The notes under the pieces were generated by a model, which did no database searches, was not told the origin of the DNA, and was given only the letters and a program-made list of their open reading frames with translations. From Sipunculus nudus (Eukaryota > Annelida > Sipuncula > Golfingiida > Sipunculidae), in the NCBI GenBank assembly GCA_026874595.1, contig CM049311.1, positions 15,157,676 through 15,221,675 on the forward strand: DNA of 64,000 nucleotides. Reading direction: 5' to 3'. Made by a program: the position numbers and the translations under genes. Positions 13,701 to 24,956 of the stretch are shown one piece after another. Every line of letters starts with the position of its first letter. Positions within the stretch are counted from its first letter, which is position 1.

Positions 13701-14387
13701 CAGGCTTTGACGCTTTCTAGTCTGGTAATCTAAGATTTTTGGCTGAATTCTATCATGTAAGGTAGGAGATGGTGCGGGTTTTAGCTAAATTTGGGTGCGT
13801 ATTCTATTAGGGACTTTAGCGGGAGCAGTGCGTGTGCATGGAAGACTAAACATTCTGAGCAAAAACTGGGTGCATATTCTAACGAGGCAGCATATTCTGT
13901 TGAGAACTTTATGGTATGACATGTGATCATATGGAGTGTTAGTCAGGGAGGACAATGACGTCACTCCCTGTGCAGTTTCCCTGAAAGGTGTCAGTAAATT
14001 TTCAAACAGCGTGGGGGTGGTTGTTGTTCATTATGTTTACAGTCATGGGCAACAATATCACAATGTCCAAGGGTGGTGTTCTAAGATATTTTCAATAAAA
14101 AAATCCCTGGAATAATACAGGTCAATTAACATTCCAGGACACCACCTCTGAACACTATCTTCTGTAATTTAAAAGCTCCCAAAGATGGTCCGGTTTTGTG
14201 GATTTGCAGTAAACATTTTGATCATTTGTAGCTGAATTTTTTGTTGAACTGTTATTTTCTCACCTGTGGCTGCCAAAGCTCCAGATTGTTTGACACTCAG
14301 CTTCTCAGCAGGTCTGGCGTAGTCAGCTAATCCAGCAATCACAAGTGCCTGGTTACAGAATACAAATACAGGAAATGGTCAGTATAA

Positions 14388-14442
<55 letters not shown>

Positions 14443-17400
14443 ATACTTTCTATATGGTTAAAAATATACCTACTATACAGAATGGCAGACTGAAAACAAA
14501 ACAACCATTTCTAAAAGAAAACATAAGACAATAGTGTCAAAAAGAAGGTTGTAAGAGACATCAACAAATTCTGTCAAGAAGAAATGTTTGTCATGGTTCA
14601 ACAACTTCACTCAATGGTAACTTCTCTGTAACAATTGGCTCTGGGTTAAAGGCACAAAAGATGTACCAGTAGCAAAATTTCACAAAAGAGAAGCCTTTGA
14701 ATGGGGAAACATAATGATGAAAATCCAGATTACCTTAAAATTTTAAAGGACTGTTCCTTGGTTATTCTACTAACCCTCAAAATTAAACAAAACTTGTTCA
14801 GAACTGTTTGTGTAAAACTACAATAAATTACCAAGAGTAAAACATAACATCCTTCACCACCTAATGGAGATATAATAACAGAATGGAGACAACAAGGGTC
14901 ATCTACTTCACTTCACATTAACATTAAATGATTTTAAATATTATTGCAATATAAAAGTTTCATAGGTATCATTTACTTACCCATTTAAACGTTGGAGCCC
15001 AAAAGAAAATAGTCTGTGGACCTGAAATTAAAAAAAATGATAATTTAAAAGTAGAAATGTTAATATCAGAGAATACAAAAAAAAAGTAACAAGTGACCCA
15101 GGGGTCATGACGCTCAGCTGACCAGAAAGACATTGACAAAAGTAATTTTATCATCTGAATGTCAAATTTGAATGAAATACTTTTTCCAAACTTGACCTTT
15201 TGTATAAAATCATCCAATATTCATTGGGGTACTATGGAGCTCTGTAGCATGAAGGATATGGGTAACAGACACCTATTTTCAAGGTTTACAAGATGACTTT
15301 TCAGGGGTCTCCCAGCATATCAAGAAAGAAGATTCTAGGTCAAGTCATTATAATTTGTGCTCTGTTAACAGATGACCAAATCTTTATTCTGGGGAGTACT
15401 TCGGAGCCCCAGAGCATGAAGGATATGGGTAACAGGGACCTTATTTCGGGTTTCCATGTAGACCTTTTATGGGCTTCCCTGGAGGTGAGGACAGAAGATT
15501 CTAGGTCCAGTCATTATGATTTGTGCCCTGTTAATATATGACCAAATCTTTATTCTGGGGGGTACTTCAGAGCCCCATAGCTCACAGAATATGGGTAACA
15601 GGGACCTTATTTCGGGTTTCCATGTAGACCTTTAATGGGCTTCCCTGGAGGTGAGGACAGAAGATTCTAGGTCCAGTCATTATGATTTGTGCCCTGTTTA
15701 CAGATGACCAAATGTTTAAAGATCACAAAAGTAGAGAAAAAAAATCGTAAAAAATAAAAAAAATATAGCCGGCGCCACCAATCTCCAGAAATTGATGAAA
15801 CACCCCATGATCAATATCCATGCAAAGAATCATGGTGATTAATGCATTAGTTGTTCAGATACTTGAGCTTTTGTATTAAATTTTGCATTATTCTGGGGGG
15901 TACTTCAGAACCCCATAGCTCGAAGAATATAGGTCACAGTGACCTAATTTCACGTTTACAAGGAGAATTTCCATAGACCTCCCAGGATATCAAGTAAGAA
16001 GATTCCCGGTCTAGCAGTTACAATTTGTGCCCTGTTTACAGACAGACGCCTGGATGGCCGGACGGACGACGGACAAAAGGTGATCCCTACAGCTCAGATG
16101 ATTTTCAGTCAGCTGAGCTAAAAATTGAAAAAATACAGGTGACGCCACCAGAATGCAGAAACTGATGAAACATTTCATGATCAATATCCATGCAAAGAAT
16201 CATGGTGATCAATATAATAATTGTTCAGATACTTGAGCTTTTGTATCAAATTTTCCATTATTCTGGGGGGTATTTCGGAGCCCCATAGCTCAGAGGTTAT
16301 GGGTAACAGAGACCTAATTTCAAGTTTTTAAGGAAACTTTTCATGGGCCTCTCAGCATGTCAAGAGAGAAGATTCTAGGTCCAGTTGTTACGAATTGTGC
16401 CATGTTAACAAATGACCGCATCTTATGAGGTCTCAAAAATAGAGAAAAAAATTCGTAAAAATAAAAAAAATACAGGTGGCGCCACCATACTGCAGAAACT
16501 CATGACACATTCCATGATCAATATCCATGCAACGAATCATGGTGATCACTGCAATAGTTGTTTGATACTTGAGCTTTTGTATCAAATTGTCCATTATTCT
16601 GAGGGATACTTCAGATGACTTACAGTCAGCTGAGCTAAAAACACTTAATGGTCAATATCCATGCAAAGAATCATGATGATCTCTGTATTAGTTGTTCAGA
16701 TACTTCAGCTTTTGTATCAAATTGTCCATTATTCTGAGGGATACTTCAGAGTCCTATAGCTTGAAGGATATGGGTAACAGAGACCTAATTTCAAGTTTCC
16801 ACAGGCACTCTTCATGGGCCTCCTTGCATGACAAGAATGAAGTTTCTAGGTCCAGTTGTTGCAATTTGTACCCTCTTGATAGATAACATAGGTGGCGCCA
16901 CCAGTCTGCAGGAACTGATGGAACATCTCATAATCAATATGTATGCCAAAAATCATGACCATCAGTGATGTAGTTATTGAGATATTGAAGTTTTTGAATG
17001 AAATTTTTGACTACTCTGGGGGGTTACTTTGGGGCCCCATAGCTCGAAGGATTTGGGTAACAGAGACCTAATTTCTGGTTTCCATGGAGACTTTTCATAG
17101 GTCTTCGAGTGTGTTGAGAATGAAGATTCTAGGTCCAGTCATTACTATTTGTGCCATGCTAACAGATGACAGCATCCTTAAAGGTCTCAAAAATAGAGGA
17201 AAAATCGTAAAAAATCTAACGATACAGGTGGCGCCACCAGTCTGCAGGAACAGATGACAAATCTCATGATCAATAGTTATGCCACAAATCATGACCATCA
17301 TTCAAGTAGTTATTGAGATATTGAAGTTTTTGTATGAAATTTTTTACTTTTCTTGGGGGTACTTTAGGGCTCCATAGCTCGAAGAATAAGGGTAACAGAG

Positions 17401-20400
17401 ACCTAATTTTGGTTTCCATGGAGACTTTTAATAGGTCTCTCAGTGTGTCGAGAATGAAGATTCTAGGTCCAGTCGTTATGATTTGTGCCACGTTAACAGA
17501 TGACAGCATCCTTAAAGGTCTCAAAAATAGAGGAAAAAATCGTAAAAAATCAAACAATACAGGTGGCACCACAAGTCTGCAGGAACTGATGGTACATTTC
17601 ATAATCAATATGTATGCCAAAAATCATGACCATCAGTGATGTAGTTATTGAGATATTGAAGTTTGTGTATGAAATTTTTGACTACTCGGGGGGGGGGGGG
17701 GACTTTGGGGCCCCATAGCTCAAAGGATATGGTTAACAGAGACCTAATTTCTGGTTTCCAAGGATATTTTTCATGGACCTCTCAGTGTGTCAAGAATGAA
17801 GATTCTAGGTCCAGTCGTTACGATTTGTGCCATGCTAACAGATGACAGCATCCTTAAAGGTCTCAAAAATAGAGGAAAAAATCCTAAAAAATCGAACAAT
17901 AAAGGTGGCACCACCAGTCTGCAGGAAGTGATGACACATCTCATGATCAATAGTTATGCCACAAATCATGACCATCAGTCAAGTAGTTAATGAGATATTG
18001 AAGTTTTCGTATGAAATTTTTTACTTTTCTTGGGGGTACTTTGGGGCTCCATAGCTCGAAGAATATGGGTAACAGAGACCTAATTTCTGGTTTCCATGGA
18101 GACTTTTCATAGGTCTCTCAGTGTGTCAAGAATGAAGATTCTAGGTCCAGTCTTTACGATTTGTGCCTTGTTAACAGATGTTTACATTTTGAAAGGTCTC
18201 AAAAATAGAGAAAAAAATTCGTAAAAAATTGAACGATACAGGTGTCACCACCAGTCTGCAGGAAGTGATGGAACATGTCATGATCAATATGTATGACAAA
18301 AATCATGACCATCAGTCAAGTATTTAATGAGATACTGAAGTTTTTGTTTGAAATTTTTTACTTTTCTGGGGGGTAGTTTGGGGCCCCATTGCTGGAAGGA
18401 TATGGGTAACAGAGACCTAATTTCTGGTTTCCATGGAGACTTTTCATAGGTCTCTCAGTGTGTCGAGAATGAAGATTCTAAGTCCAGTCATTACGATTTG
18501 TGCCTTGTTAACAGATGTTCACATTTTTAAAGGTCTCAAAAATAGAGAAAAAAATTTGTAAAAAATCGAAAAATACAGGTGGCGCCACCAGTCTTCAGGA
18601 ACTGATGGAACCTCTCATGATCAATATGTATGCCAAAAATCATGACCATCAGTCAAGTAGTTAATGAGATATTGAAGTTTTTGTATGAAATTTTGGACTT
18701 TTCTGGGGGGTACTTTGGGGCCCCATAGCTCGAAGGATATGGGTAACAGAGACCTAATTTCTGGTTTCCAAGGAGATTTTTCATGGACCTCCCAGGATGT
18801 CAAGTAAGAAGATTCCAGTTCTAGCGGTTACGATTTGTGCCTGGTTAACGGACAGACAGACGGACAGACAGAAGGACAGACAGACAGACAGACGGACGAC
18901 GGACAAAGAGTGATCGCTATAGCTCAGATGACTTTCAGTCAGCTGAGCTAAAAATATAATAGTAAAATAATGGTGATGTGTCTTCTACCATTCTTGAAGA
19001 AAGTTTACAGTTATCAATGATTTTATTTTATTGAGTAAGCTCAGCAAATAATCAACACTATCCATAATAGTATACATATACTGTCACGATTTTCCTGTAT
19101 CTTCCTTTTTGGGATTCACCTGTATGTGTTATTGTCCCCCACTCTGCAGATGCAGGGGGCATGGACTTGGGTTTGTCTGTCTGTCAGTTTTTTTTGTTTC
19201 TGTGCAATAACTTTCCTAAATATTATCTGATTTCCTTTAAACTTTGGTCAGTGATTGCTCTCATGGTTACCTTGGTTTAGATTTGTTTTGAAGTGTCTGG
19301 CTTCTGTCTGTCTGTCACTCTGCCTGTCAGTCCATCAGGTTTTGTTTTGCATGTGATAACTTCCTAAATATTATCCCATTTCATTCAAATTTTGGTCAGT
19401 GATTGCTCTCATTCTTACCTTGGTTGGGATTGCTTTTGGAGTGTCTGTCTGTCTGTCTGTCTGTCATTTATCTGTCTCTCTGTCAAGCATGAAAAACAAC
19501 AAGAGCCCGAAGCGGGGGACATTAATTCCATGAATTTGCTTGTCTTAGTATTAGTTCAGGTACCTGCTTACAGATGGCACTATATATTGGTCTTACTGAA
19601 GTCCTTTTTTTCTTGTTAAGTGAGGTTTATACCTGTAACAGAACCACAAACAAATACCATAGATCCGCATTTTGCTGCCGCATGTCATTTAATGGCCTCA
19701 CCCCATGTTCGTAAAATATCTGGAAGGCTCCTTCACTGGAGTAAAAAATCCCAAATCCATACTTAATTGCCGCACCACATTCTCACCACGTTCCATTGTC
19801 GGGTGGTGTATGGGAACACAACAAAAAAAAAAAGGTTCTTTTACTAAATGCTTGGCTTTGCTAATTAATTAATTTAATTAATTGGTAAAACAGCCTGATC
19901 TACCCAATTAGAATAGATGACAATTTGTTCGGTTTATGACGACTCATCCAAGACAAATCCTAGTAGGGCCACAAAATTAATTTGACACATCACTGAATGA
20001 GGGAGAATCTTGTACCTTTAACTTGGCTAATTAATGTTCAAAAGGACATCAAAGCTTTGTATGGGACGACGGTAATTTAAATATTATTAAGACATTAAAC
20101 AATTAAAGTTCAATGAAACATCAAAGCCAATGGTACTCTTTTTGATGAATTTTATTTACACTCTATTCAACGTCAGTCAATTAACAACCTTGACAAAACC
20201 TTTGAACAAATGAATCCTGCGTCCATGTTCACATACCCTGTACGCATACTCCAAGGGTCATGCGGATCATAATATATGCACACAGGTGCCCGAACGGTCT
20301 GCTAGCAAAAACGTTCCATATTTAAAGATTTCGGAACTAGCTGGTGAGGTTATGACCTTTGAGTGCCATCTTTTGACAATGTGATGAACAAAGAAGTATC

Positions 20401-22341
20401 TGAACGTGAACGCAGGTTTAATTGCCGAAGAATGTATGGTCTCTGATTATCTTTTGTTTCACAGTTTATCTTAAAAGAAATGATATGTTCAGGAAATATC
20501 TTTAAAAAATTTTTTACCGGTATTGCAGCCATACTCAAATATAAGTACAACCGTTAGTCTGGTTAGAGTGCATGATTTGTCGATGAATATCAATCTTTTA
20601 TCAATCATTGCGTGAAAATGGCCATGGTTTATACCTGACTCAGAAAAGTTTATAATACATATAAGCCTGTTTAAAAATATCAATTTTACATTTTATAAAA
20701 TTAACAATGAATAAAATTAATATACAAATATGCAGTATCATTAAATATACGTTCTCAGTATTCACTTCCTCCTTCCTCAGCCTTTTATCGCCCACTGCGC
20801 CTCGGCGGGCCGTCAAGTCTCTTGTACATGTTTTAATTTAGCCTAACCTGCATTTTATAGCTGCATCCCTTGTCGAGAAATATAAGTCAGGATTTTTAGC
20901 TGCAAGTCTTATTTTATGGCCATGGCAACAAAACGCGGATCTACGGTAAACTGAGCAAAACATGCACCATAACAGCCAAGTCTCAGCTGACTTGCTTGAC
21001 CAATCTAACAAGGCCATATCAATATAGCAATTTTGTACATACTCAGCCAGGAAAAAAATCTATTATTTACCAGTTACGGAACATAGCTCAAAATTTGGAA
21101 TTTTGCAGGAAGGGTACAACAATATGTGTCCTGATGCAAATCATGCAAGTGAACATCACTGTGTTAATTCTATCATACACACCTGTATTATAAATGAAAA
21201 TTTGGCAATTAAATTATGATAATTTGTTAACTGTAAACTTTCTTAGTGTTACTTCCATGCAAGTGTTACCTGAATAGTAATGTAGTCAAGCCAACATAAT
21301 CTGAGTCCAAGTGAAAGTCCGAGTTTGGGCCATTCCAGTCAGTATCCAGGCCACTCCAGTCAAAGTCTAGGCAATTCCAGTCAGAGTCCAGGTCACCTGA
21401 GTCAGCATCCAGGCCACTCCAAACAAAGTCCAGGCCACTCAAGTAAGAGTCCAGGCCCCTCAAGTAAGAGTCCAGGCCACTTGAGTCAAAGTCCAGGCCA
21501 CTCCAGTCAGAGTCCAGGCTACTTCAGTCACAGTCCAGGCTACTCCGGTCAAATTGCAGCCTACTCCAGTCAGAGTCCAGTCATGTCAATAACTATTAAG
21601 GACATCATTAAATACAACATCTTGATGAGAAAACTTGAATTAATTAAGATGAACATTCATTCTAATACCGAAGCGATCCTCCCCAATGTGCACACCACCT
21701 TTAGTCCATTCCAGCACCCCTGTCCACCTGTTTTTTCGTGATTAATTTTTGCAAATCAAAGAACACCAAAAAAATATAACCAGCTAAAACAAATATGGCT
21801 ACTTACGAAGGGAGACATCATATCTGCCAGATCATGGTGAAGAGACTAAAATGTTGTTAAACATAAACGGGGGATTTACTGCAAGATTCTTAATTGCCAT
21901 ATTAGCCTGTCACTTCCATATGTTTTTTTCTTGGAAATTATTGAAAATATAAACTTTTAAGTAAATCATCTGCAAAAAACCAGGGGGACAGCAGGTGGTG
22001 AAATGGACTATAGCAGCATGTGACATACCTACAGTACTACTGCACTTTTACCAGAAATTAAACTGTTTACAGGTTTATGGAAGTGACCACAAGCAGATCA
22101 CCATTTTTCAAATACAGTGACACACTGACACTATTTTTGCCTTTGCCATTTTTCTGTTTGTCAAAATCAGAAAGTAAGATTATGAACTCATTTGACTCTT
22201 AATAAAAGTCTTATCTGTTTATAACTAGAAATAGCACAACATAAAACCATATCTACCAGCAGGATGGTTCCACATGGGCTGTAGGTTCTTCGGGACCGCC
22301 TTCCCAACCGTGCGGGTGACTGCTTTGTACACTACTGACAT
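4728..22341 (-). CDS. MPC2: Mitochondrial pyruvate carrier subunit 2 (spliced)
   Basis: MPC2 pairs with MPC1 in the inner mitochondrial membrane and imports pyruvate for the TCA cycle. Exons (minus strand): 22257-22341 (ATG at 22341), 14981-15021, 14264-14348, and 4843 down to about 4732/4728. All junctions are GT-AG with matching phases (1, 0, 1). The translation carries family signatures: WNHPAGPQTIFFWAP and TFKW across exons 1-2, GLADYARPAEKLS in exon 3, and RYSMVIIPKNWNLFAVN in exon 4. These align residue by residue with vertebrate MPC2, which has NHPAGPRTVFFWAP, GLADMARPAEKLS and RYSLVIIPKNWSLFAVN. The N-terminus is short and basic. The end is uncertain. Read straight through, exon 4 stops at TGA 4728-4730, giving 108 residues against about 127 in human. 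That TGA lies inside a strong donor, AA|GTGAGT, so a further short exon for the lysine-rich tail is likely. The gene spans about 17.6 kb because introns 1 and 3 are packed with repeats. Confidence 0.97.
5515..5531. repeat. Poly-G run in MPC2 intron 3
   Basis: Uninterrupted G tract of about 17 bases. A similar G tract lies at 5776-5788. Both are simple homopolymers. Confidence 0.9.
6755..6850 (+). promoter_or_regulatory. Promoter-like motif cluster inside MPC2 intron 3
   Basis: Within 90 bases, in order: an NRF-1-like site (TTGCGCATGCTCGC, about 6766), a full CRE/ATF palindrome (TGATGACGTCATCA, about 6812) and a TATA-like GTGCATAAATAACC (about 6832). The local base composition is less AT-rich than the surrounding intron. 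A second TATA-like/E-box pair, TATTTAAATAAGGTCACGTG, follows near 7073. This could be a promoter belonging to an inserted element or an intragenic promoter. No downstream coding region is recognised, so the role is inference. Confidence 0.35.
6912..7010. repeat. 100-bp imperfect inverted repeat (hairpin)
   Basis: The arms begin CTCATTCC and end GGAATGAG, and the centre is GAACGG/CCGTTC. Most of each roughly 50-base arm pairs, for example AGTCAGGAACGTTCC against GGAACGCTTCCTGACT. The inner arm motif, GTTCCCACCAAA plus AGGAACG, is the same motif that builds the direct-repeat array at 7301-7570. Hairpin and array are therefore related parts of one repeat zone. Confidence 0.85.
7301..7570. repeat. 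78-bp direct-repeat array, GTTCCCACCAAA motif
   Basis: Three near-identical 78-bp units start at 7381, 7459 and 7537. Each begins CCCGTTCCCACCAAATGG (or the CATTCCC variant) and continues with TAGGAATGGTTCC and a pyrimidine-rich spacer. Degenerate half-units precede them at about 7301 and 7334. No coding potential. Confidence 0.9.
8228..8352. repeat. Tandem duplication of about 70 bp
   Basis: Two direct copies share TTTTTCATCTTTGATGCGGT (or the TTCTCATC variant) followed by CATTA...TAAT.TCATTGTATTT. The offset is about 70 bases. It lies in MPC2 intron 3 and has no coding content. Confidence 0.75.
9230..9790. repeat. HINE/pearl-like repeat: two cores plus (GGAC)n
   Basis: Two direct copies of a core of roughly 300 bp share CACCCATCTTC, AACTTGACCGAGATTTTG and GATATCC.GCTCACAAGG, and are followed by a (GGAC)n microsatellite at about 9717-9745. 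The end module, GCCCATCGGCCTAAGGGCTG, is itself partly palindromic. Tandem core, then ACGG-type microsatellite, then hairpin tail is the layout of bivalve pearl and Helentron-associated non-autonomous elements. That family assignment is inference. Confidence 0.65.
9972..10009. repeat. Perfect short hairpin
   Basis: AGAAAGTGGAGGAAA and its exact reverse complement TTTCCTCCACTTTCT are separated by a 6-base loop. It stands alone in MPC2 intron 3 and shows no surrounding RNA-gene signals. Confidence 0.8.
10995..13271 (+). pseudogene. Broken hAT-family (ZBED-like) transposase, split by insertion
   Basis: Two blocks of one decayed transposase gene. The 5' block (10995-11416) encodes KYFESATNLVQGQ, VTSSLVVPCILG, EKRMSPYE and ATVLDPRFKLKWC, typical of the middle of ZBED-type hAT transposases. 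A frameshift follows near 11252, then KKTKMDLLDMFMAP in another frame. The 3' block (12985-13271) encodes DPLAYWQTNESVYPHLAKLA, SSYLAVPASSAPVERLFSIG and, after a second frameshift near 13190, FRPDRCRLSDTVFEQLMFLR, ending at TAG 13269-13271. This is the hAT C-terminal dimerisation region. The 1.56 kb between the blocks is a separate inverted-repeat element. The N-terminal BED zinc finger and the terminal inverted repeats were not found. It cannot make active protein. Confidence 0.9.
11426..12984. mobile_element. Inverted-repeat DNA element, copy A, inserted in the hAT gene
   Basis: It is bounded by terminal inverted repeats: TACCATAGATCCGCGTTTTG at the left and CAAAACGTGGATCTACGGTA at the right. 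Within, the left part (11690-12040) matches the reverse complement of 20335-20720 in copy B over hundreds of bases. Copy A also contains an internal direct repeat of about 270 bp (about 12035-12300 and 12340-12560, sharing GCATATATTATGA, AGCAG, TTTAAAGGTTTTGT and GAAGTTTAATTAGC) that copy B has only once, which explains its greater length (1559 against 1294 bp). No transposase frame is seen, so it is non-autonomous. The target-site duplication is unclear and no superfamily is assigned. Confidence 0.85.
13491..13622. repeat. (AGTAAT)n hexamer microsatellite
   Basis: Blocks of AGTAAT/TAGTAA hexamers are broken by short spacers (GAAACCCA, AGATGGTAAAATGCTG). On the minus strand this reads as runs of Tyr or Leu and creates two overlapping open frames (13424-13660, 13470-13679) that are artefacts. 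Confidence 0.9.
14391..14439. repeat. (TA)n microsatellite
   Basis: Pure TA dinucleotide run next to MPC2 exon 3, on its upstream side in MPC2 intron 2. Confidence 0.95.
15225..18955. repeat. Tandem-core repeat array, about 336-bp monomer, HINE/pearl-like
   Basis: At least eleven diverged units. In the regular part the marker CCAGTCTGCAGGA recurs at 16901, 17237, 17572, 17914, 18251 and 18588, a period of about 336 bp. Other unit markers are GGGGCCCCATAGCTCGAAGG, GATTCTAGGTCCAGTC and ACAGGTGGCGCCACCA. The array ends in a GGAC/GACA microsatellite (about 18846-18903) and a near-perfect hairpin, AGCTCAGATGACT-TTC-AGTCAGCTGAGCT (18921-18949). Similar hairpin ends occur internally at 16091-16119 and about 16614-16640, so the array is probably several elements nested or fused end to end. 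Layout and tail match the pearl/HINE class known in bivalves; the class assignment is inference. It sits in MPC2 intron 1. Confidence 0.85.
19095..19520. repeat. Duplicated core with (TCTG)n
   Basis: Two direct copies of about 190 bp share CCTAAATATTAT, TTTGGTCAGTGATTGCTCTC and TTACCTTGGTT. Each is followed by a TCTG microsatellite (TGTCTGTCTGTC...). It is another tandem-core plus tetranucleotide repeat, unrelated in core sequence to the 15-19 kb array. Confidence 0.7.
19655..20948. mobile_element. Inverted-repeat DNA element, copy B
   Basis: Second copy of the element at 11426-12984, in the opposite internal orientation. The termini are TACCATAGATCCGCATTTTG and AAAACGCGGATCTACGGTA. Shared internal blocks include the reverse complements of CAAAAGATAACCA-type and TGCGTTCACGTTCAGATAC sequences in copy A. 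It is 1294 bp with a single copy of the internal 270-bp segment and no coding region, and lies in MPC2 intron 1. Confidence 0.85.
21336..21585. repeat. 21-bp minisatellite, about 12 copies
   Basis: Unit CCAGTCAGAGTCCAGGCCACT with point variants. Because 21 is a multiple of 3, the plus strand reads as a heptad GHSSQSP repeated about 12 times inside an open frame (21325-21741). The tail after the array (about 21700-21735, CCCCTGTCCACCTGTTTTTT) is nearly the tail of the 31-bp array at 2.9 kb, so both may sit in the same repeat family. Nothing suggests that it is translated. Confidence 0.9.
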
Positions 22342-22560
22342 TTTTATATTGGTCCTTTGATCGTAACAACACGATCTGTCAGGTCACTTCAGTCCACTCG
22401 GCCAAACCTCGAAAACACAACCTCTGACCTTGACCTACCTCCTTCCTAGATGGCGCTGCTGCATTATTATAGAGCTGAACAACACGAACAAGAATCAGTC
22501 CTTTTCCCGCCGCTTTTTCGGAGGCGTGGTGGATAGGCACATGCATTTATAGTGCCATGT
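22342..22560 (-). promoter_or_regulatory. Presumed MPC2 promoter / 5' UTR
   Basis: Sequence immediately upstream of the MPC2 ATG. It is less AT-rich than the flanks and contains AGATGGCGCTG (about 22448), a YY1-type core, and a CCGCC-containing stretch near 22507. No TATA box is convincing. The transcription start cannot be placed from sequence alone. Confidence 0.4.
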
Positions 22561-23603
22561 ACACTTTTATTAACTTAATAAAGCATACAATGTAACAAAC
22601 ATGTATGCATGTTTATAATAGATGTTGATTTTGTTGGGCTGAATAGATATTTGATTAATATATGTACACATAATAGCGTCATTCATATAATTAGGCCTAG
22701 GCCTATATACAATATAGTGTTTAGGCCTATGACAATTTATCATCGATCGAAACCAATTAAGTTTTGCCATTGAAAAGAAAAGATATCATTAAATTTTATT
22801 AATTATTCAATAAAAAGTCCGTTTAGGAGTCAGTCATTTTTCAGAATTATCATGTTAGGCCTAATATATCAATAGAGAGGGCCTATATAGGGGAAATCCG
22901 TGTAATTTGGACCCCTTAAAGAAAATCTTTGAAAATTTTAAATATATAAAACATATAAAAATTGTAAAATCATTTTTATTGAAGAACCTGGTACAAGAAC
23001 ACTTTACTGTGAAAGTAGTCTTGCAAAATTAATATTACCGACTTTAAAGTCAGTGACAAAAATAATTAATTCTGGTCCATATTACACACTCTTAATGTAA
23101 TATGGACCACATAAAAGTGTAATTTGGACCATTACCTCAACAGATTCAAATAAAGTTAATATCTACTTCAAAAGCAGAAATATTATTTTATACTCTTAAG
23201 TGACCAATAATGAAGAAAAACATATATCTATGCATAAAAGCCAAACATGTTTTCCAGTTTATCATGAAGGAAAAAGAGTTATAAAACACATATCGTCGAT
23301 AATATTCACTGTAAATACAGCTTGGATGGAGGCAAAAATTAAACAAGTCTGAACGTAATACTGCAGTTACAATTAACATTTTTTATTTCAAGTTAAAATC
23401 CACTTCAAAAACGGAAATGTTATATTTTAACACACTTATTTACCTATATATGCATGAAGAAGAACATGTACCTAACATAAAAGCCAGGCATGTTTTCTTA
23501 TTTATTCCTCAATGGGTGTGCAATTAGTATACTCTCCTGTACAGGACTGTAATAGACTATACCCCCTCCCAATATCAACCCCATATATGCGTATATATAT
23601 TTA

Positions 23604-23654
<51 letters not shown>

Positions 23655-24772
23655 ACGTAACCTAATAACAACAGATCACGTAGTCGTGATGAGCATAAAT
23701 TTTGTTACGGATATGAATAAAAGTCAGATTCTGTAACAATAGGCAGCGTGATGTCTAGGGGAATGAATAAAGAAGTCAGTGGTTTTTTGTTAACAAATAA
23801 TTATAATTTATTCTGAAAACAATCCTAACATTACAATACACTAAATCAATACCATTAAACAGTTTAACAACATTATAACAGTAAATAAATACAGTTACAC
23901 AGTATAATAAATAAATTGTACAGCACCAGAGTGTCCGGATCCTAGGCTTTGATTCTGGATACAACCACTGTCACAACTCAACAAGTCCTTTAACCCTTTA
24001 CTGTTTACATTTATTTTAGATTTCCGACAAATTCTGACACTATTTATATTTACACTAACAGCCATATCTTTTCAAGCTTTTTTTTTGTATCTTTATCAAA
24101 TTTTCAACAATTCCCACTAAGAGGGTTTGCTGAAGATTATTTAAAATCATTGAAACTTAGAAATAATAAGCAATATTTTTTTCCTGAAAGAATCTATACA
24201 TATCATGGCATTCTAGTTGCCCAGTTTGGGTGCTCTTTAGTGGCTTGTAAACATATAATCCAGATGAACAGTTCACGTAAATCTTCTCAGAGAATAATAG
24301 TCCAATTCAATCCCGAAATCAATCTGTTGTAATCAAAAAGTGAAGTTCTGGTAGTAGTCCAAAGGCAAACTGAAGACTGAATAAAATCTGTTACAAAGTT
24401 CGAAGAATATCTATCAGTGCTGCAATTATCGGAAAGGTCCACAAACTGACTCACACTCTTCCGTCTCCGATGAAATATTTCTCTCTCCCCTCGGCTCTAA
24501 ACAAACACCTTATTTATAACTTTTTCACCCAAAGCCCAGAAACTTCTATTTCACGAACAATCCAAAGAACACAACAATACAAAATACACACGCGCCCAAA
24601 AGAATAGACCTGATCATTCCAGACTAGAACAAAGAACGCTGTGTTTCTACACCTCAGAGGTCAACTAGTACGGATTACACCAAGCGCTGTGTCTCTACAC
24701 GCCATAGCAACGCCCTAAGCTTGCCCTACACGAATCAGAATGTCAACAGCGCACAATAAAAGAGACACCTTT

Positions 24773-24777
<5 letters not shown>

Positions 24778-24846
<69 letters not shown>
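24778..24846. repeat. (TA)n microsatellite
   Basis: Uninterrupted TA run of nearly 70 bases. It produces spurious Ile-Tyr open frames on both strands. Confidence 0.95.
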
Positions 24847-24956
24847 GTCGTCGGATGCCCACTTGCCATATTTGCCTTTTGCTTTCCTGGATACCCGCGT
24901 AGTCATGTTGGCTAGTACTCATACTAGCCCTTTAAATGTGCTTTTGTTTGTGTAAA

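Noticed and set aside
17270-17639. Frames of 101-116 codons on both strands
   Set aside because: They lie in the 336-bp tandem array and recur with shifts in each unit.
24715-24955. Ile-Tyr repeat frames on both strands
   Set aside because: Translation of a TA dinucleotide run.
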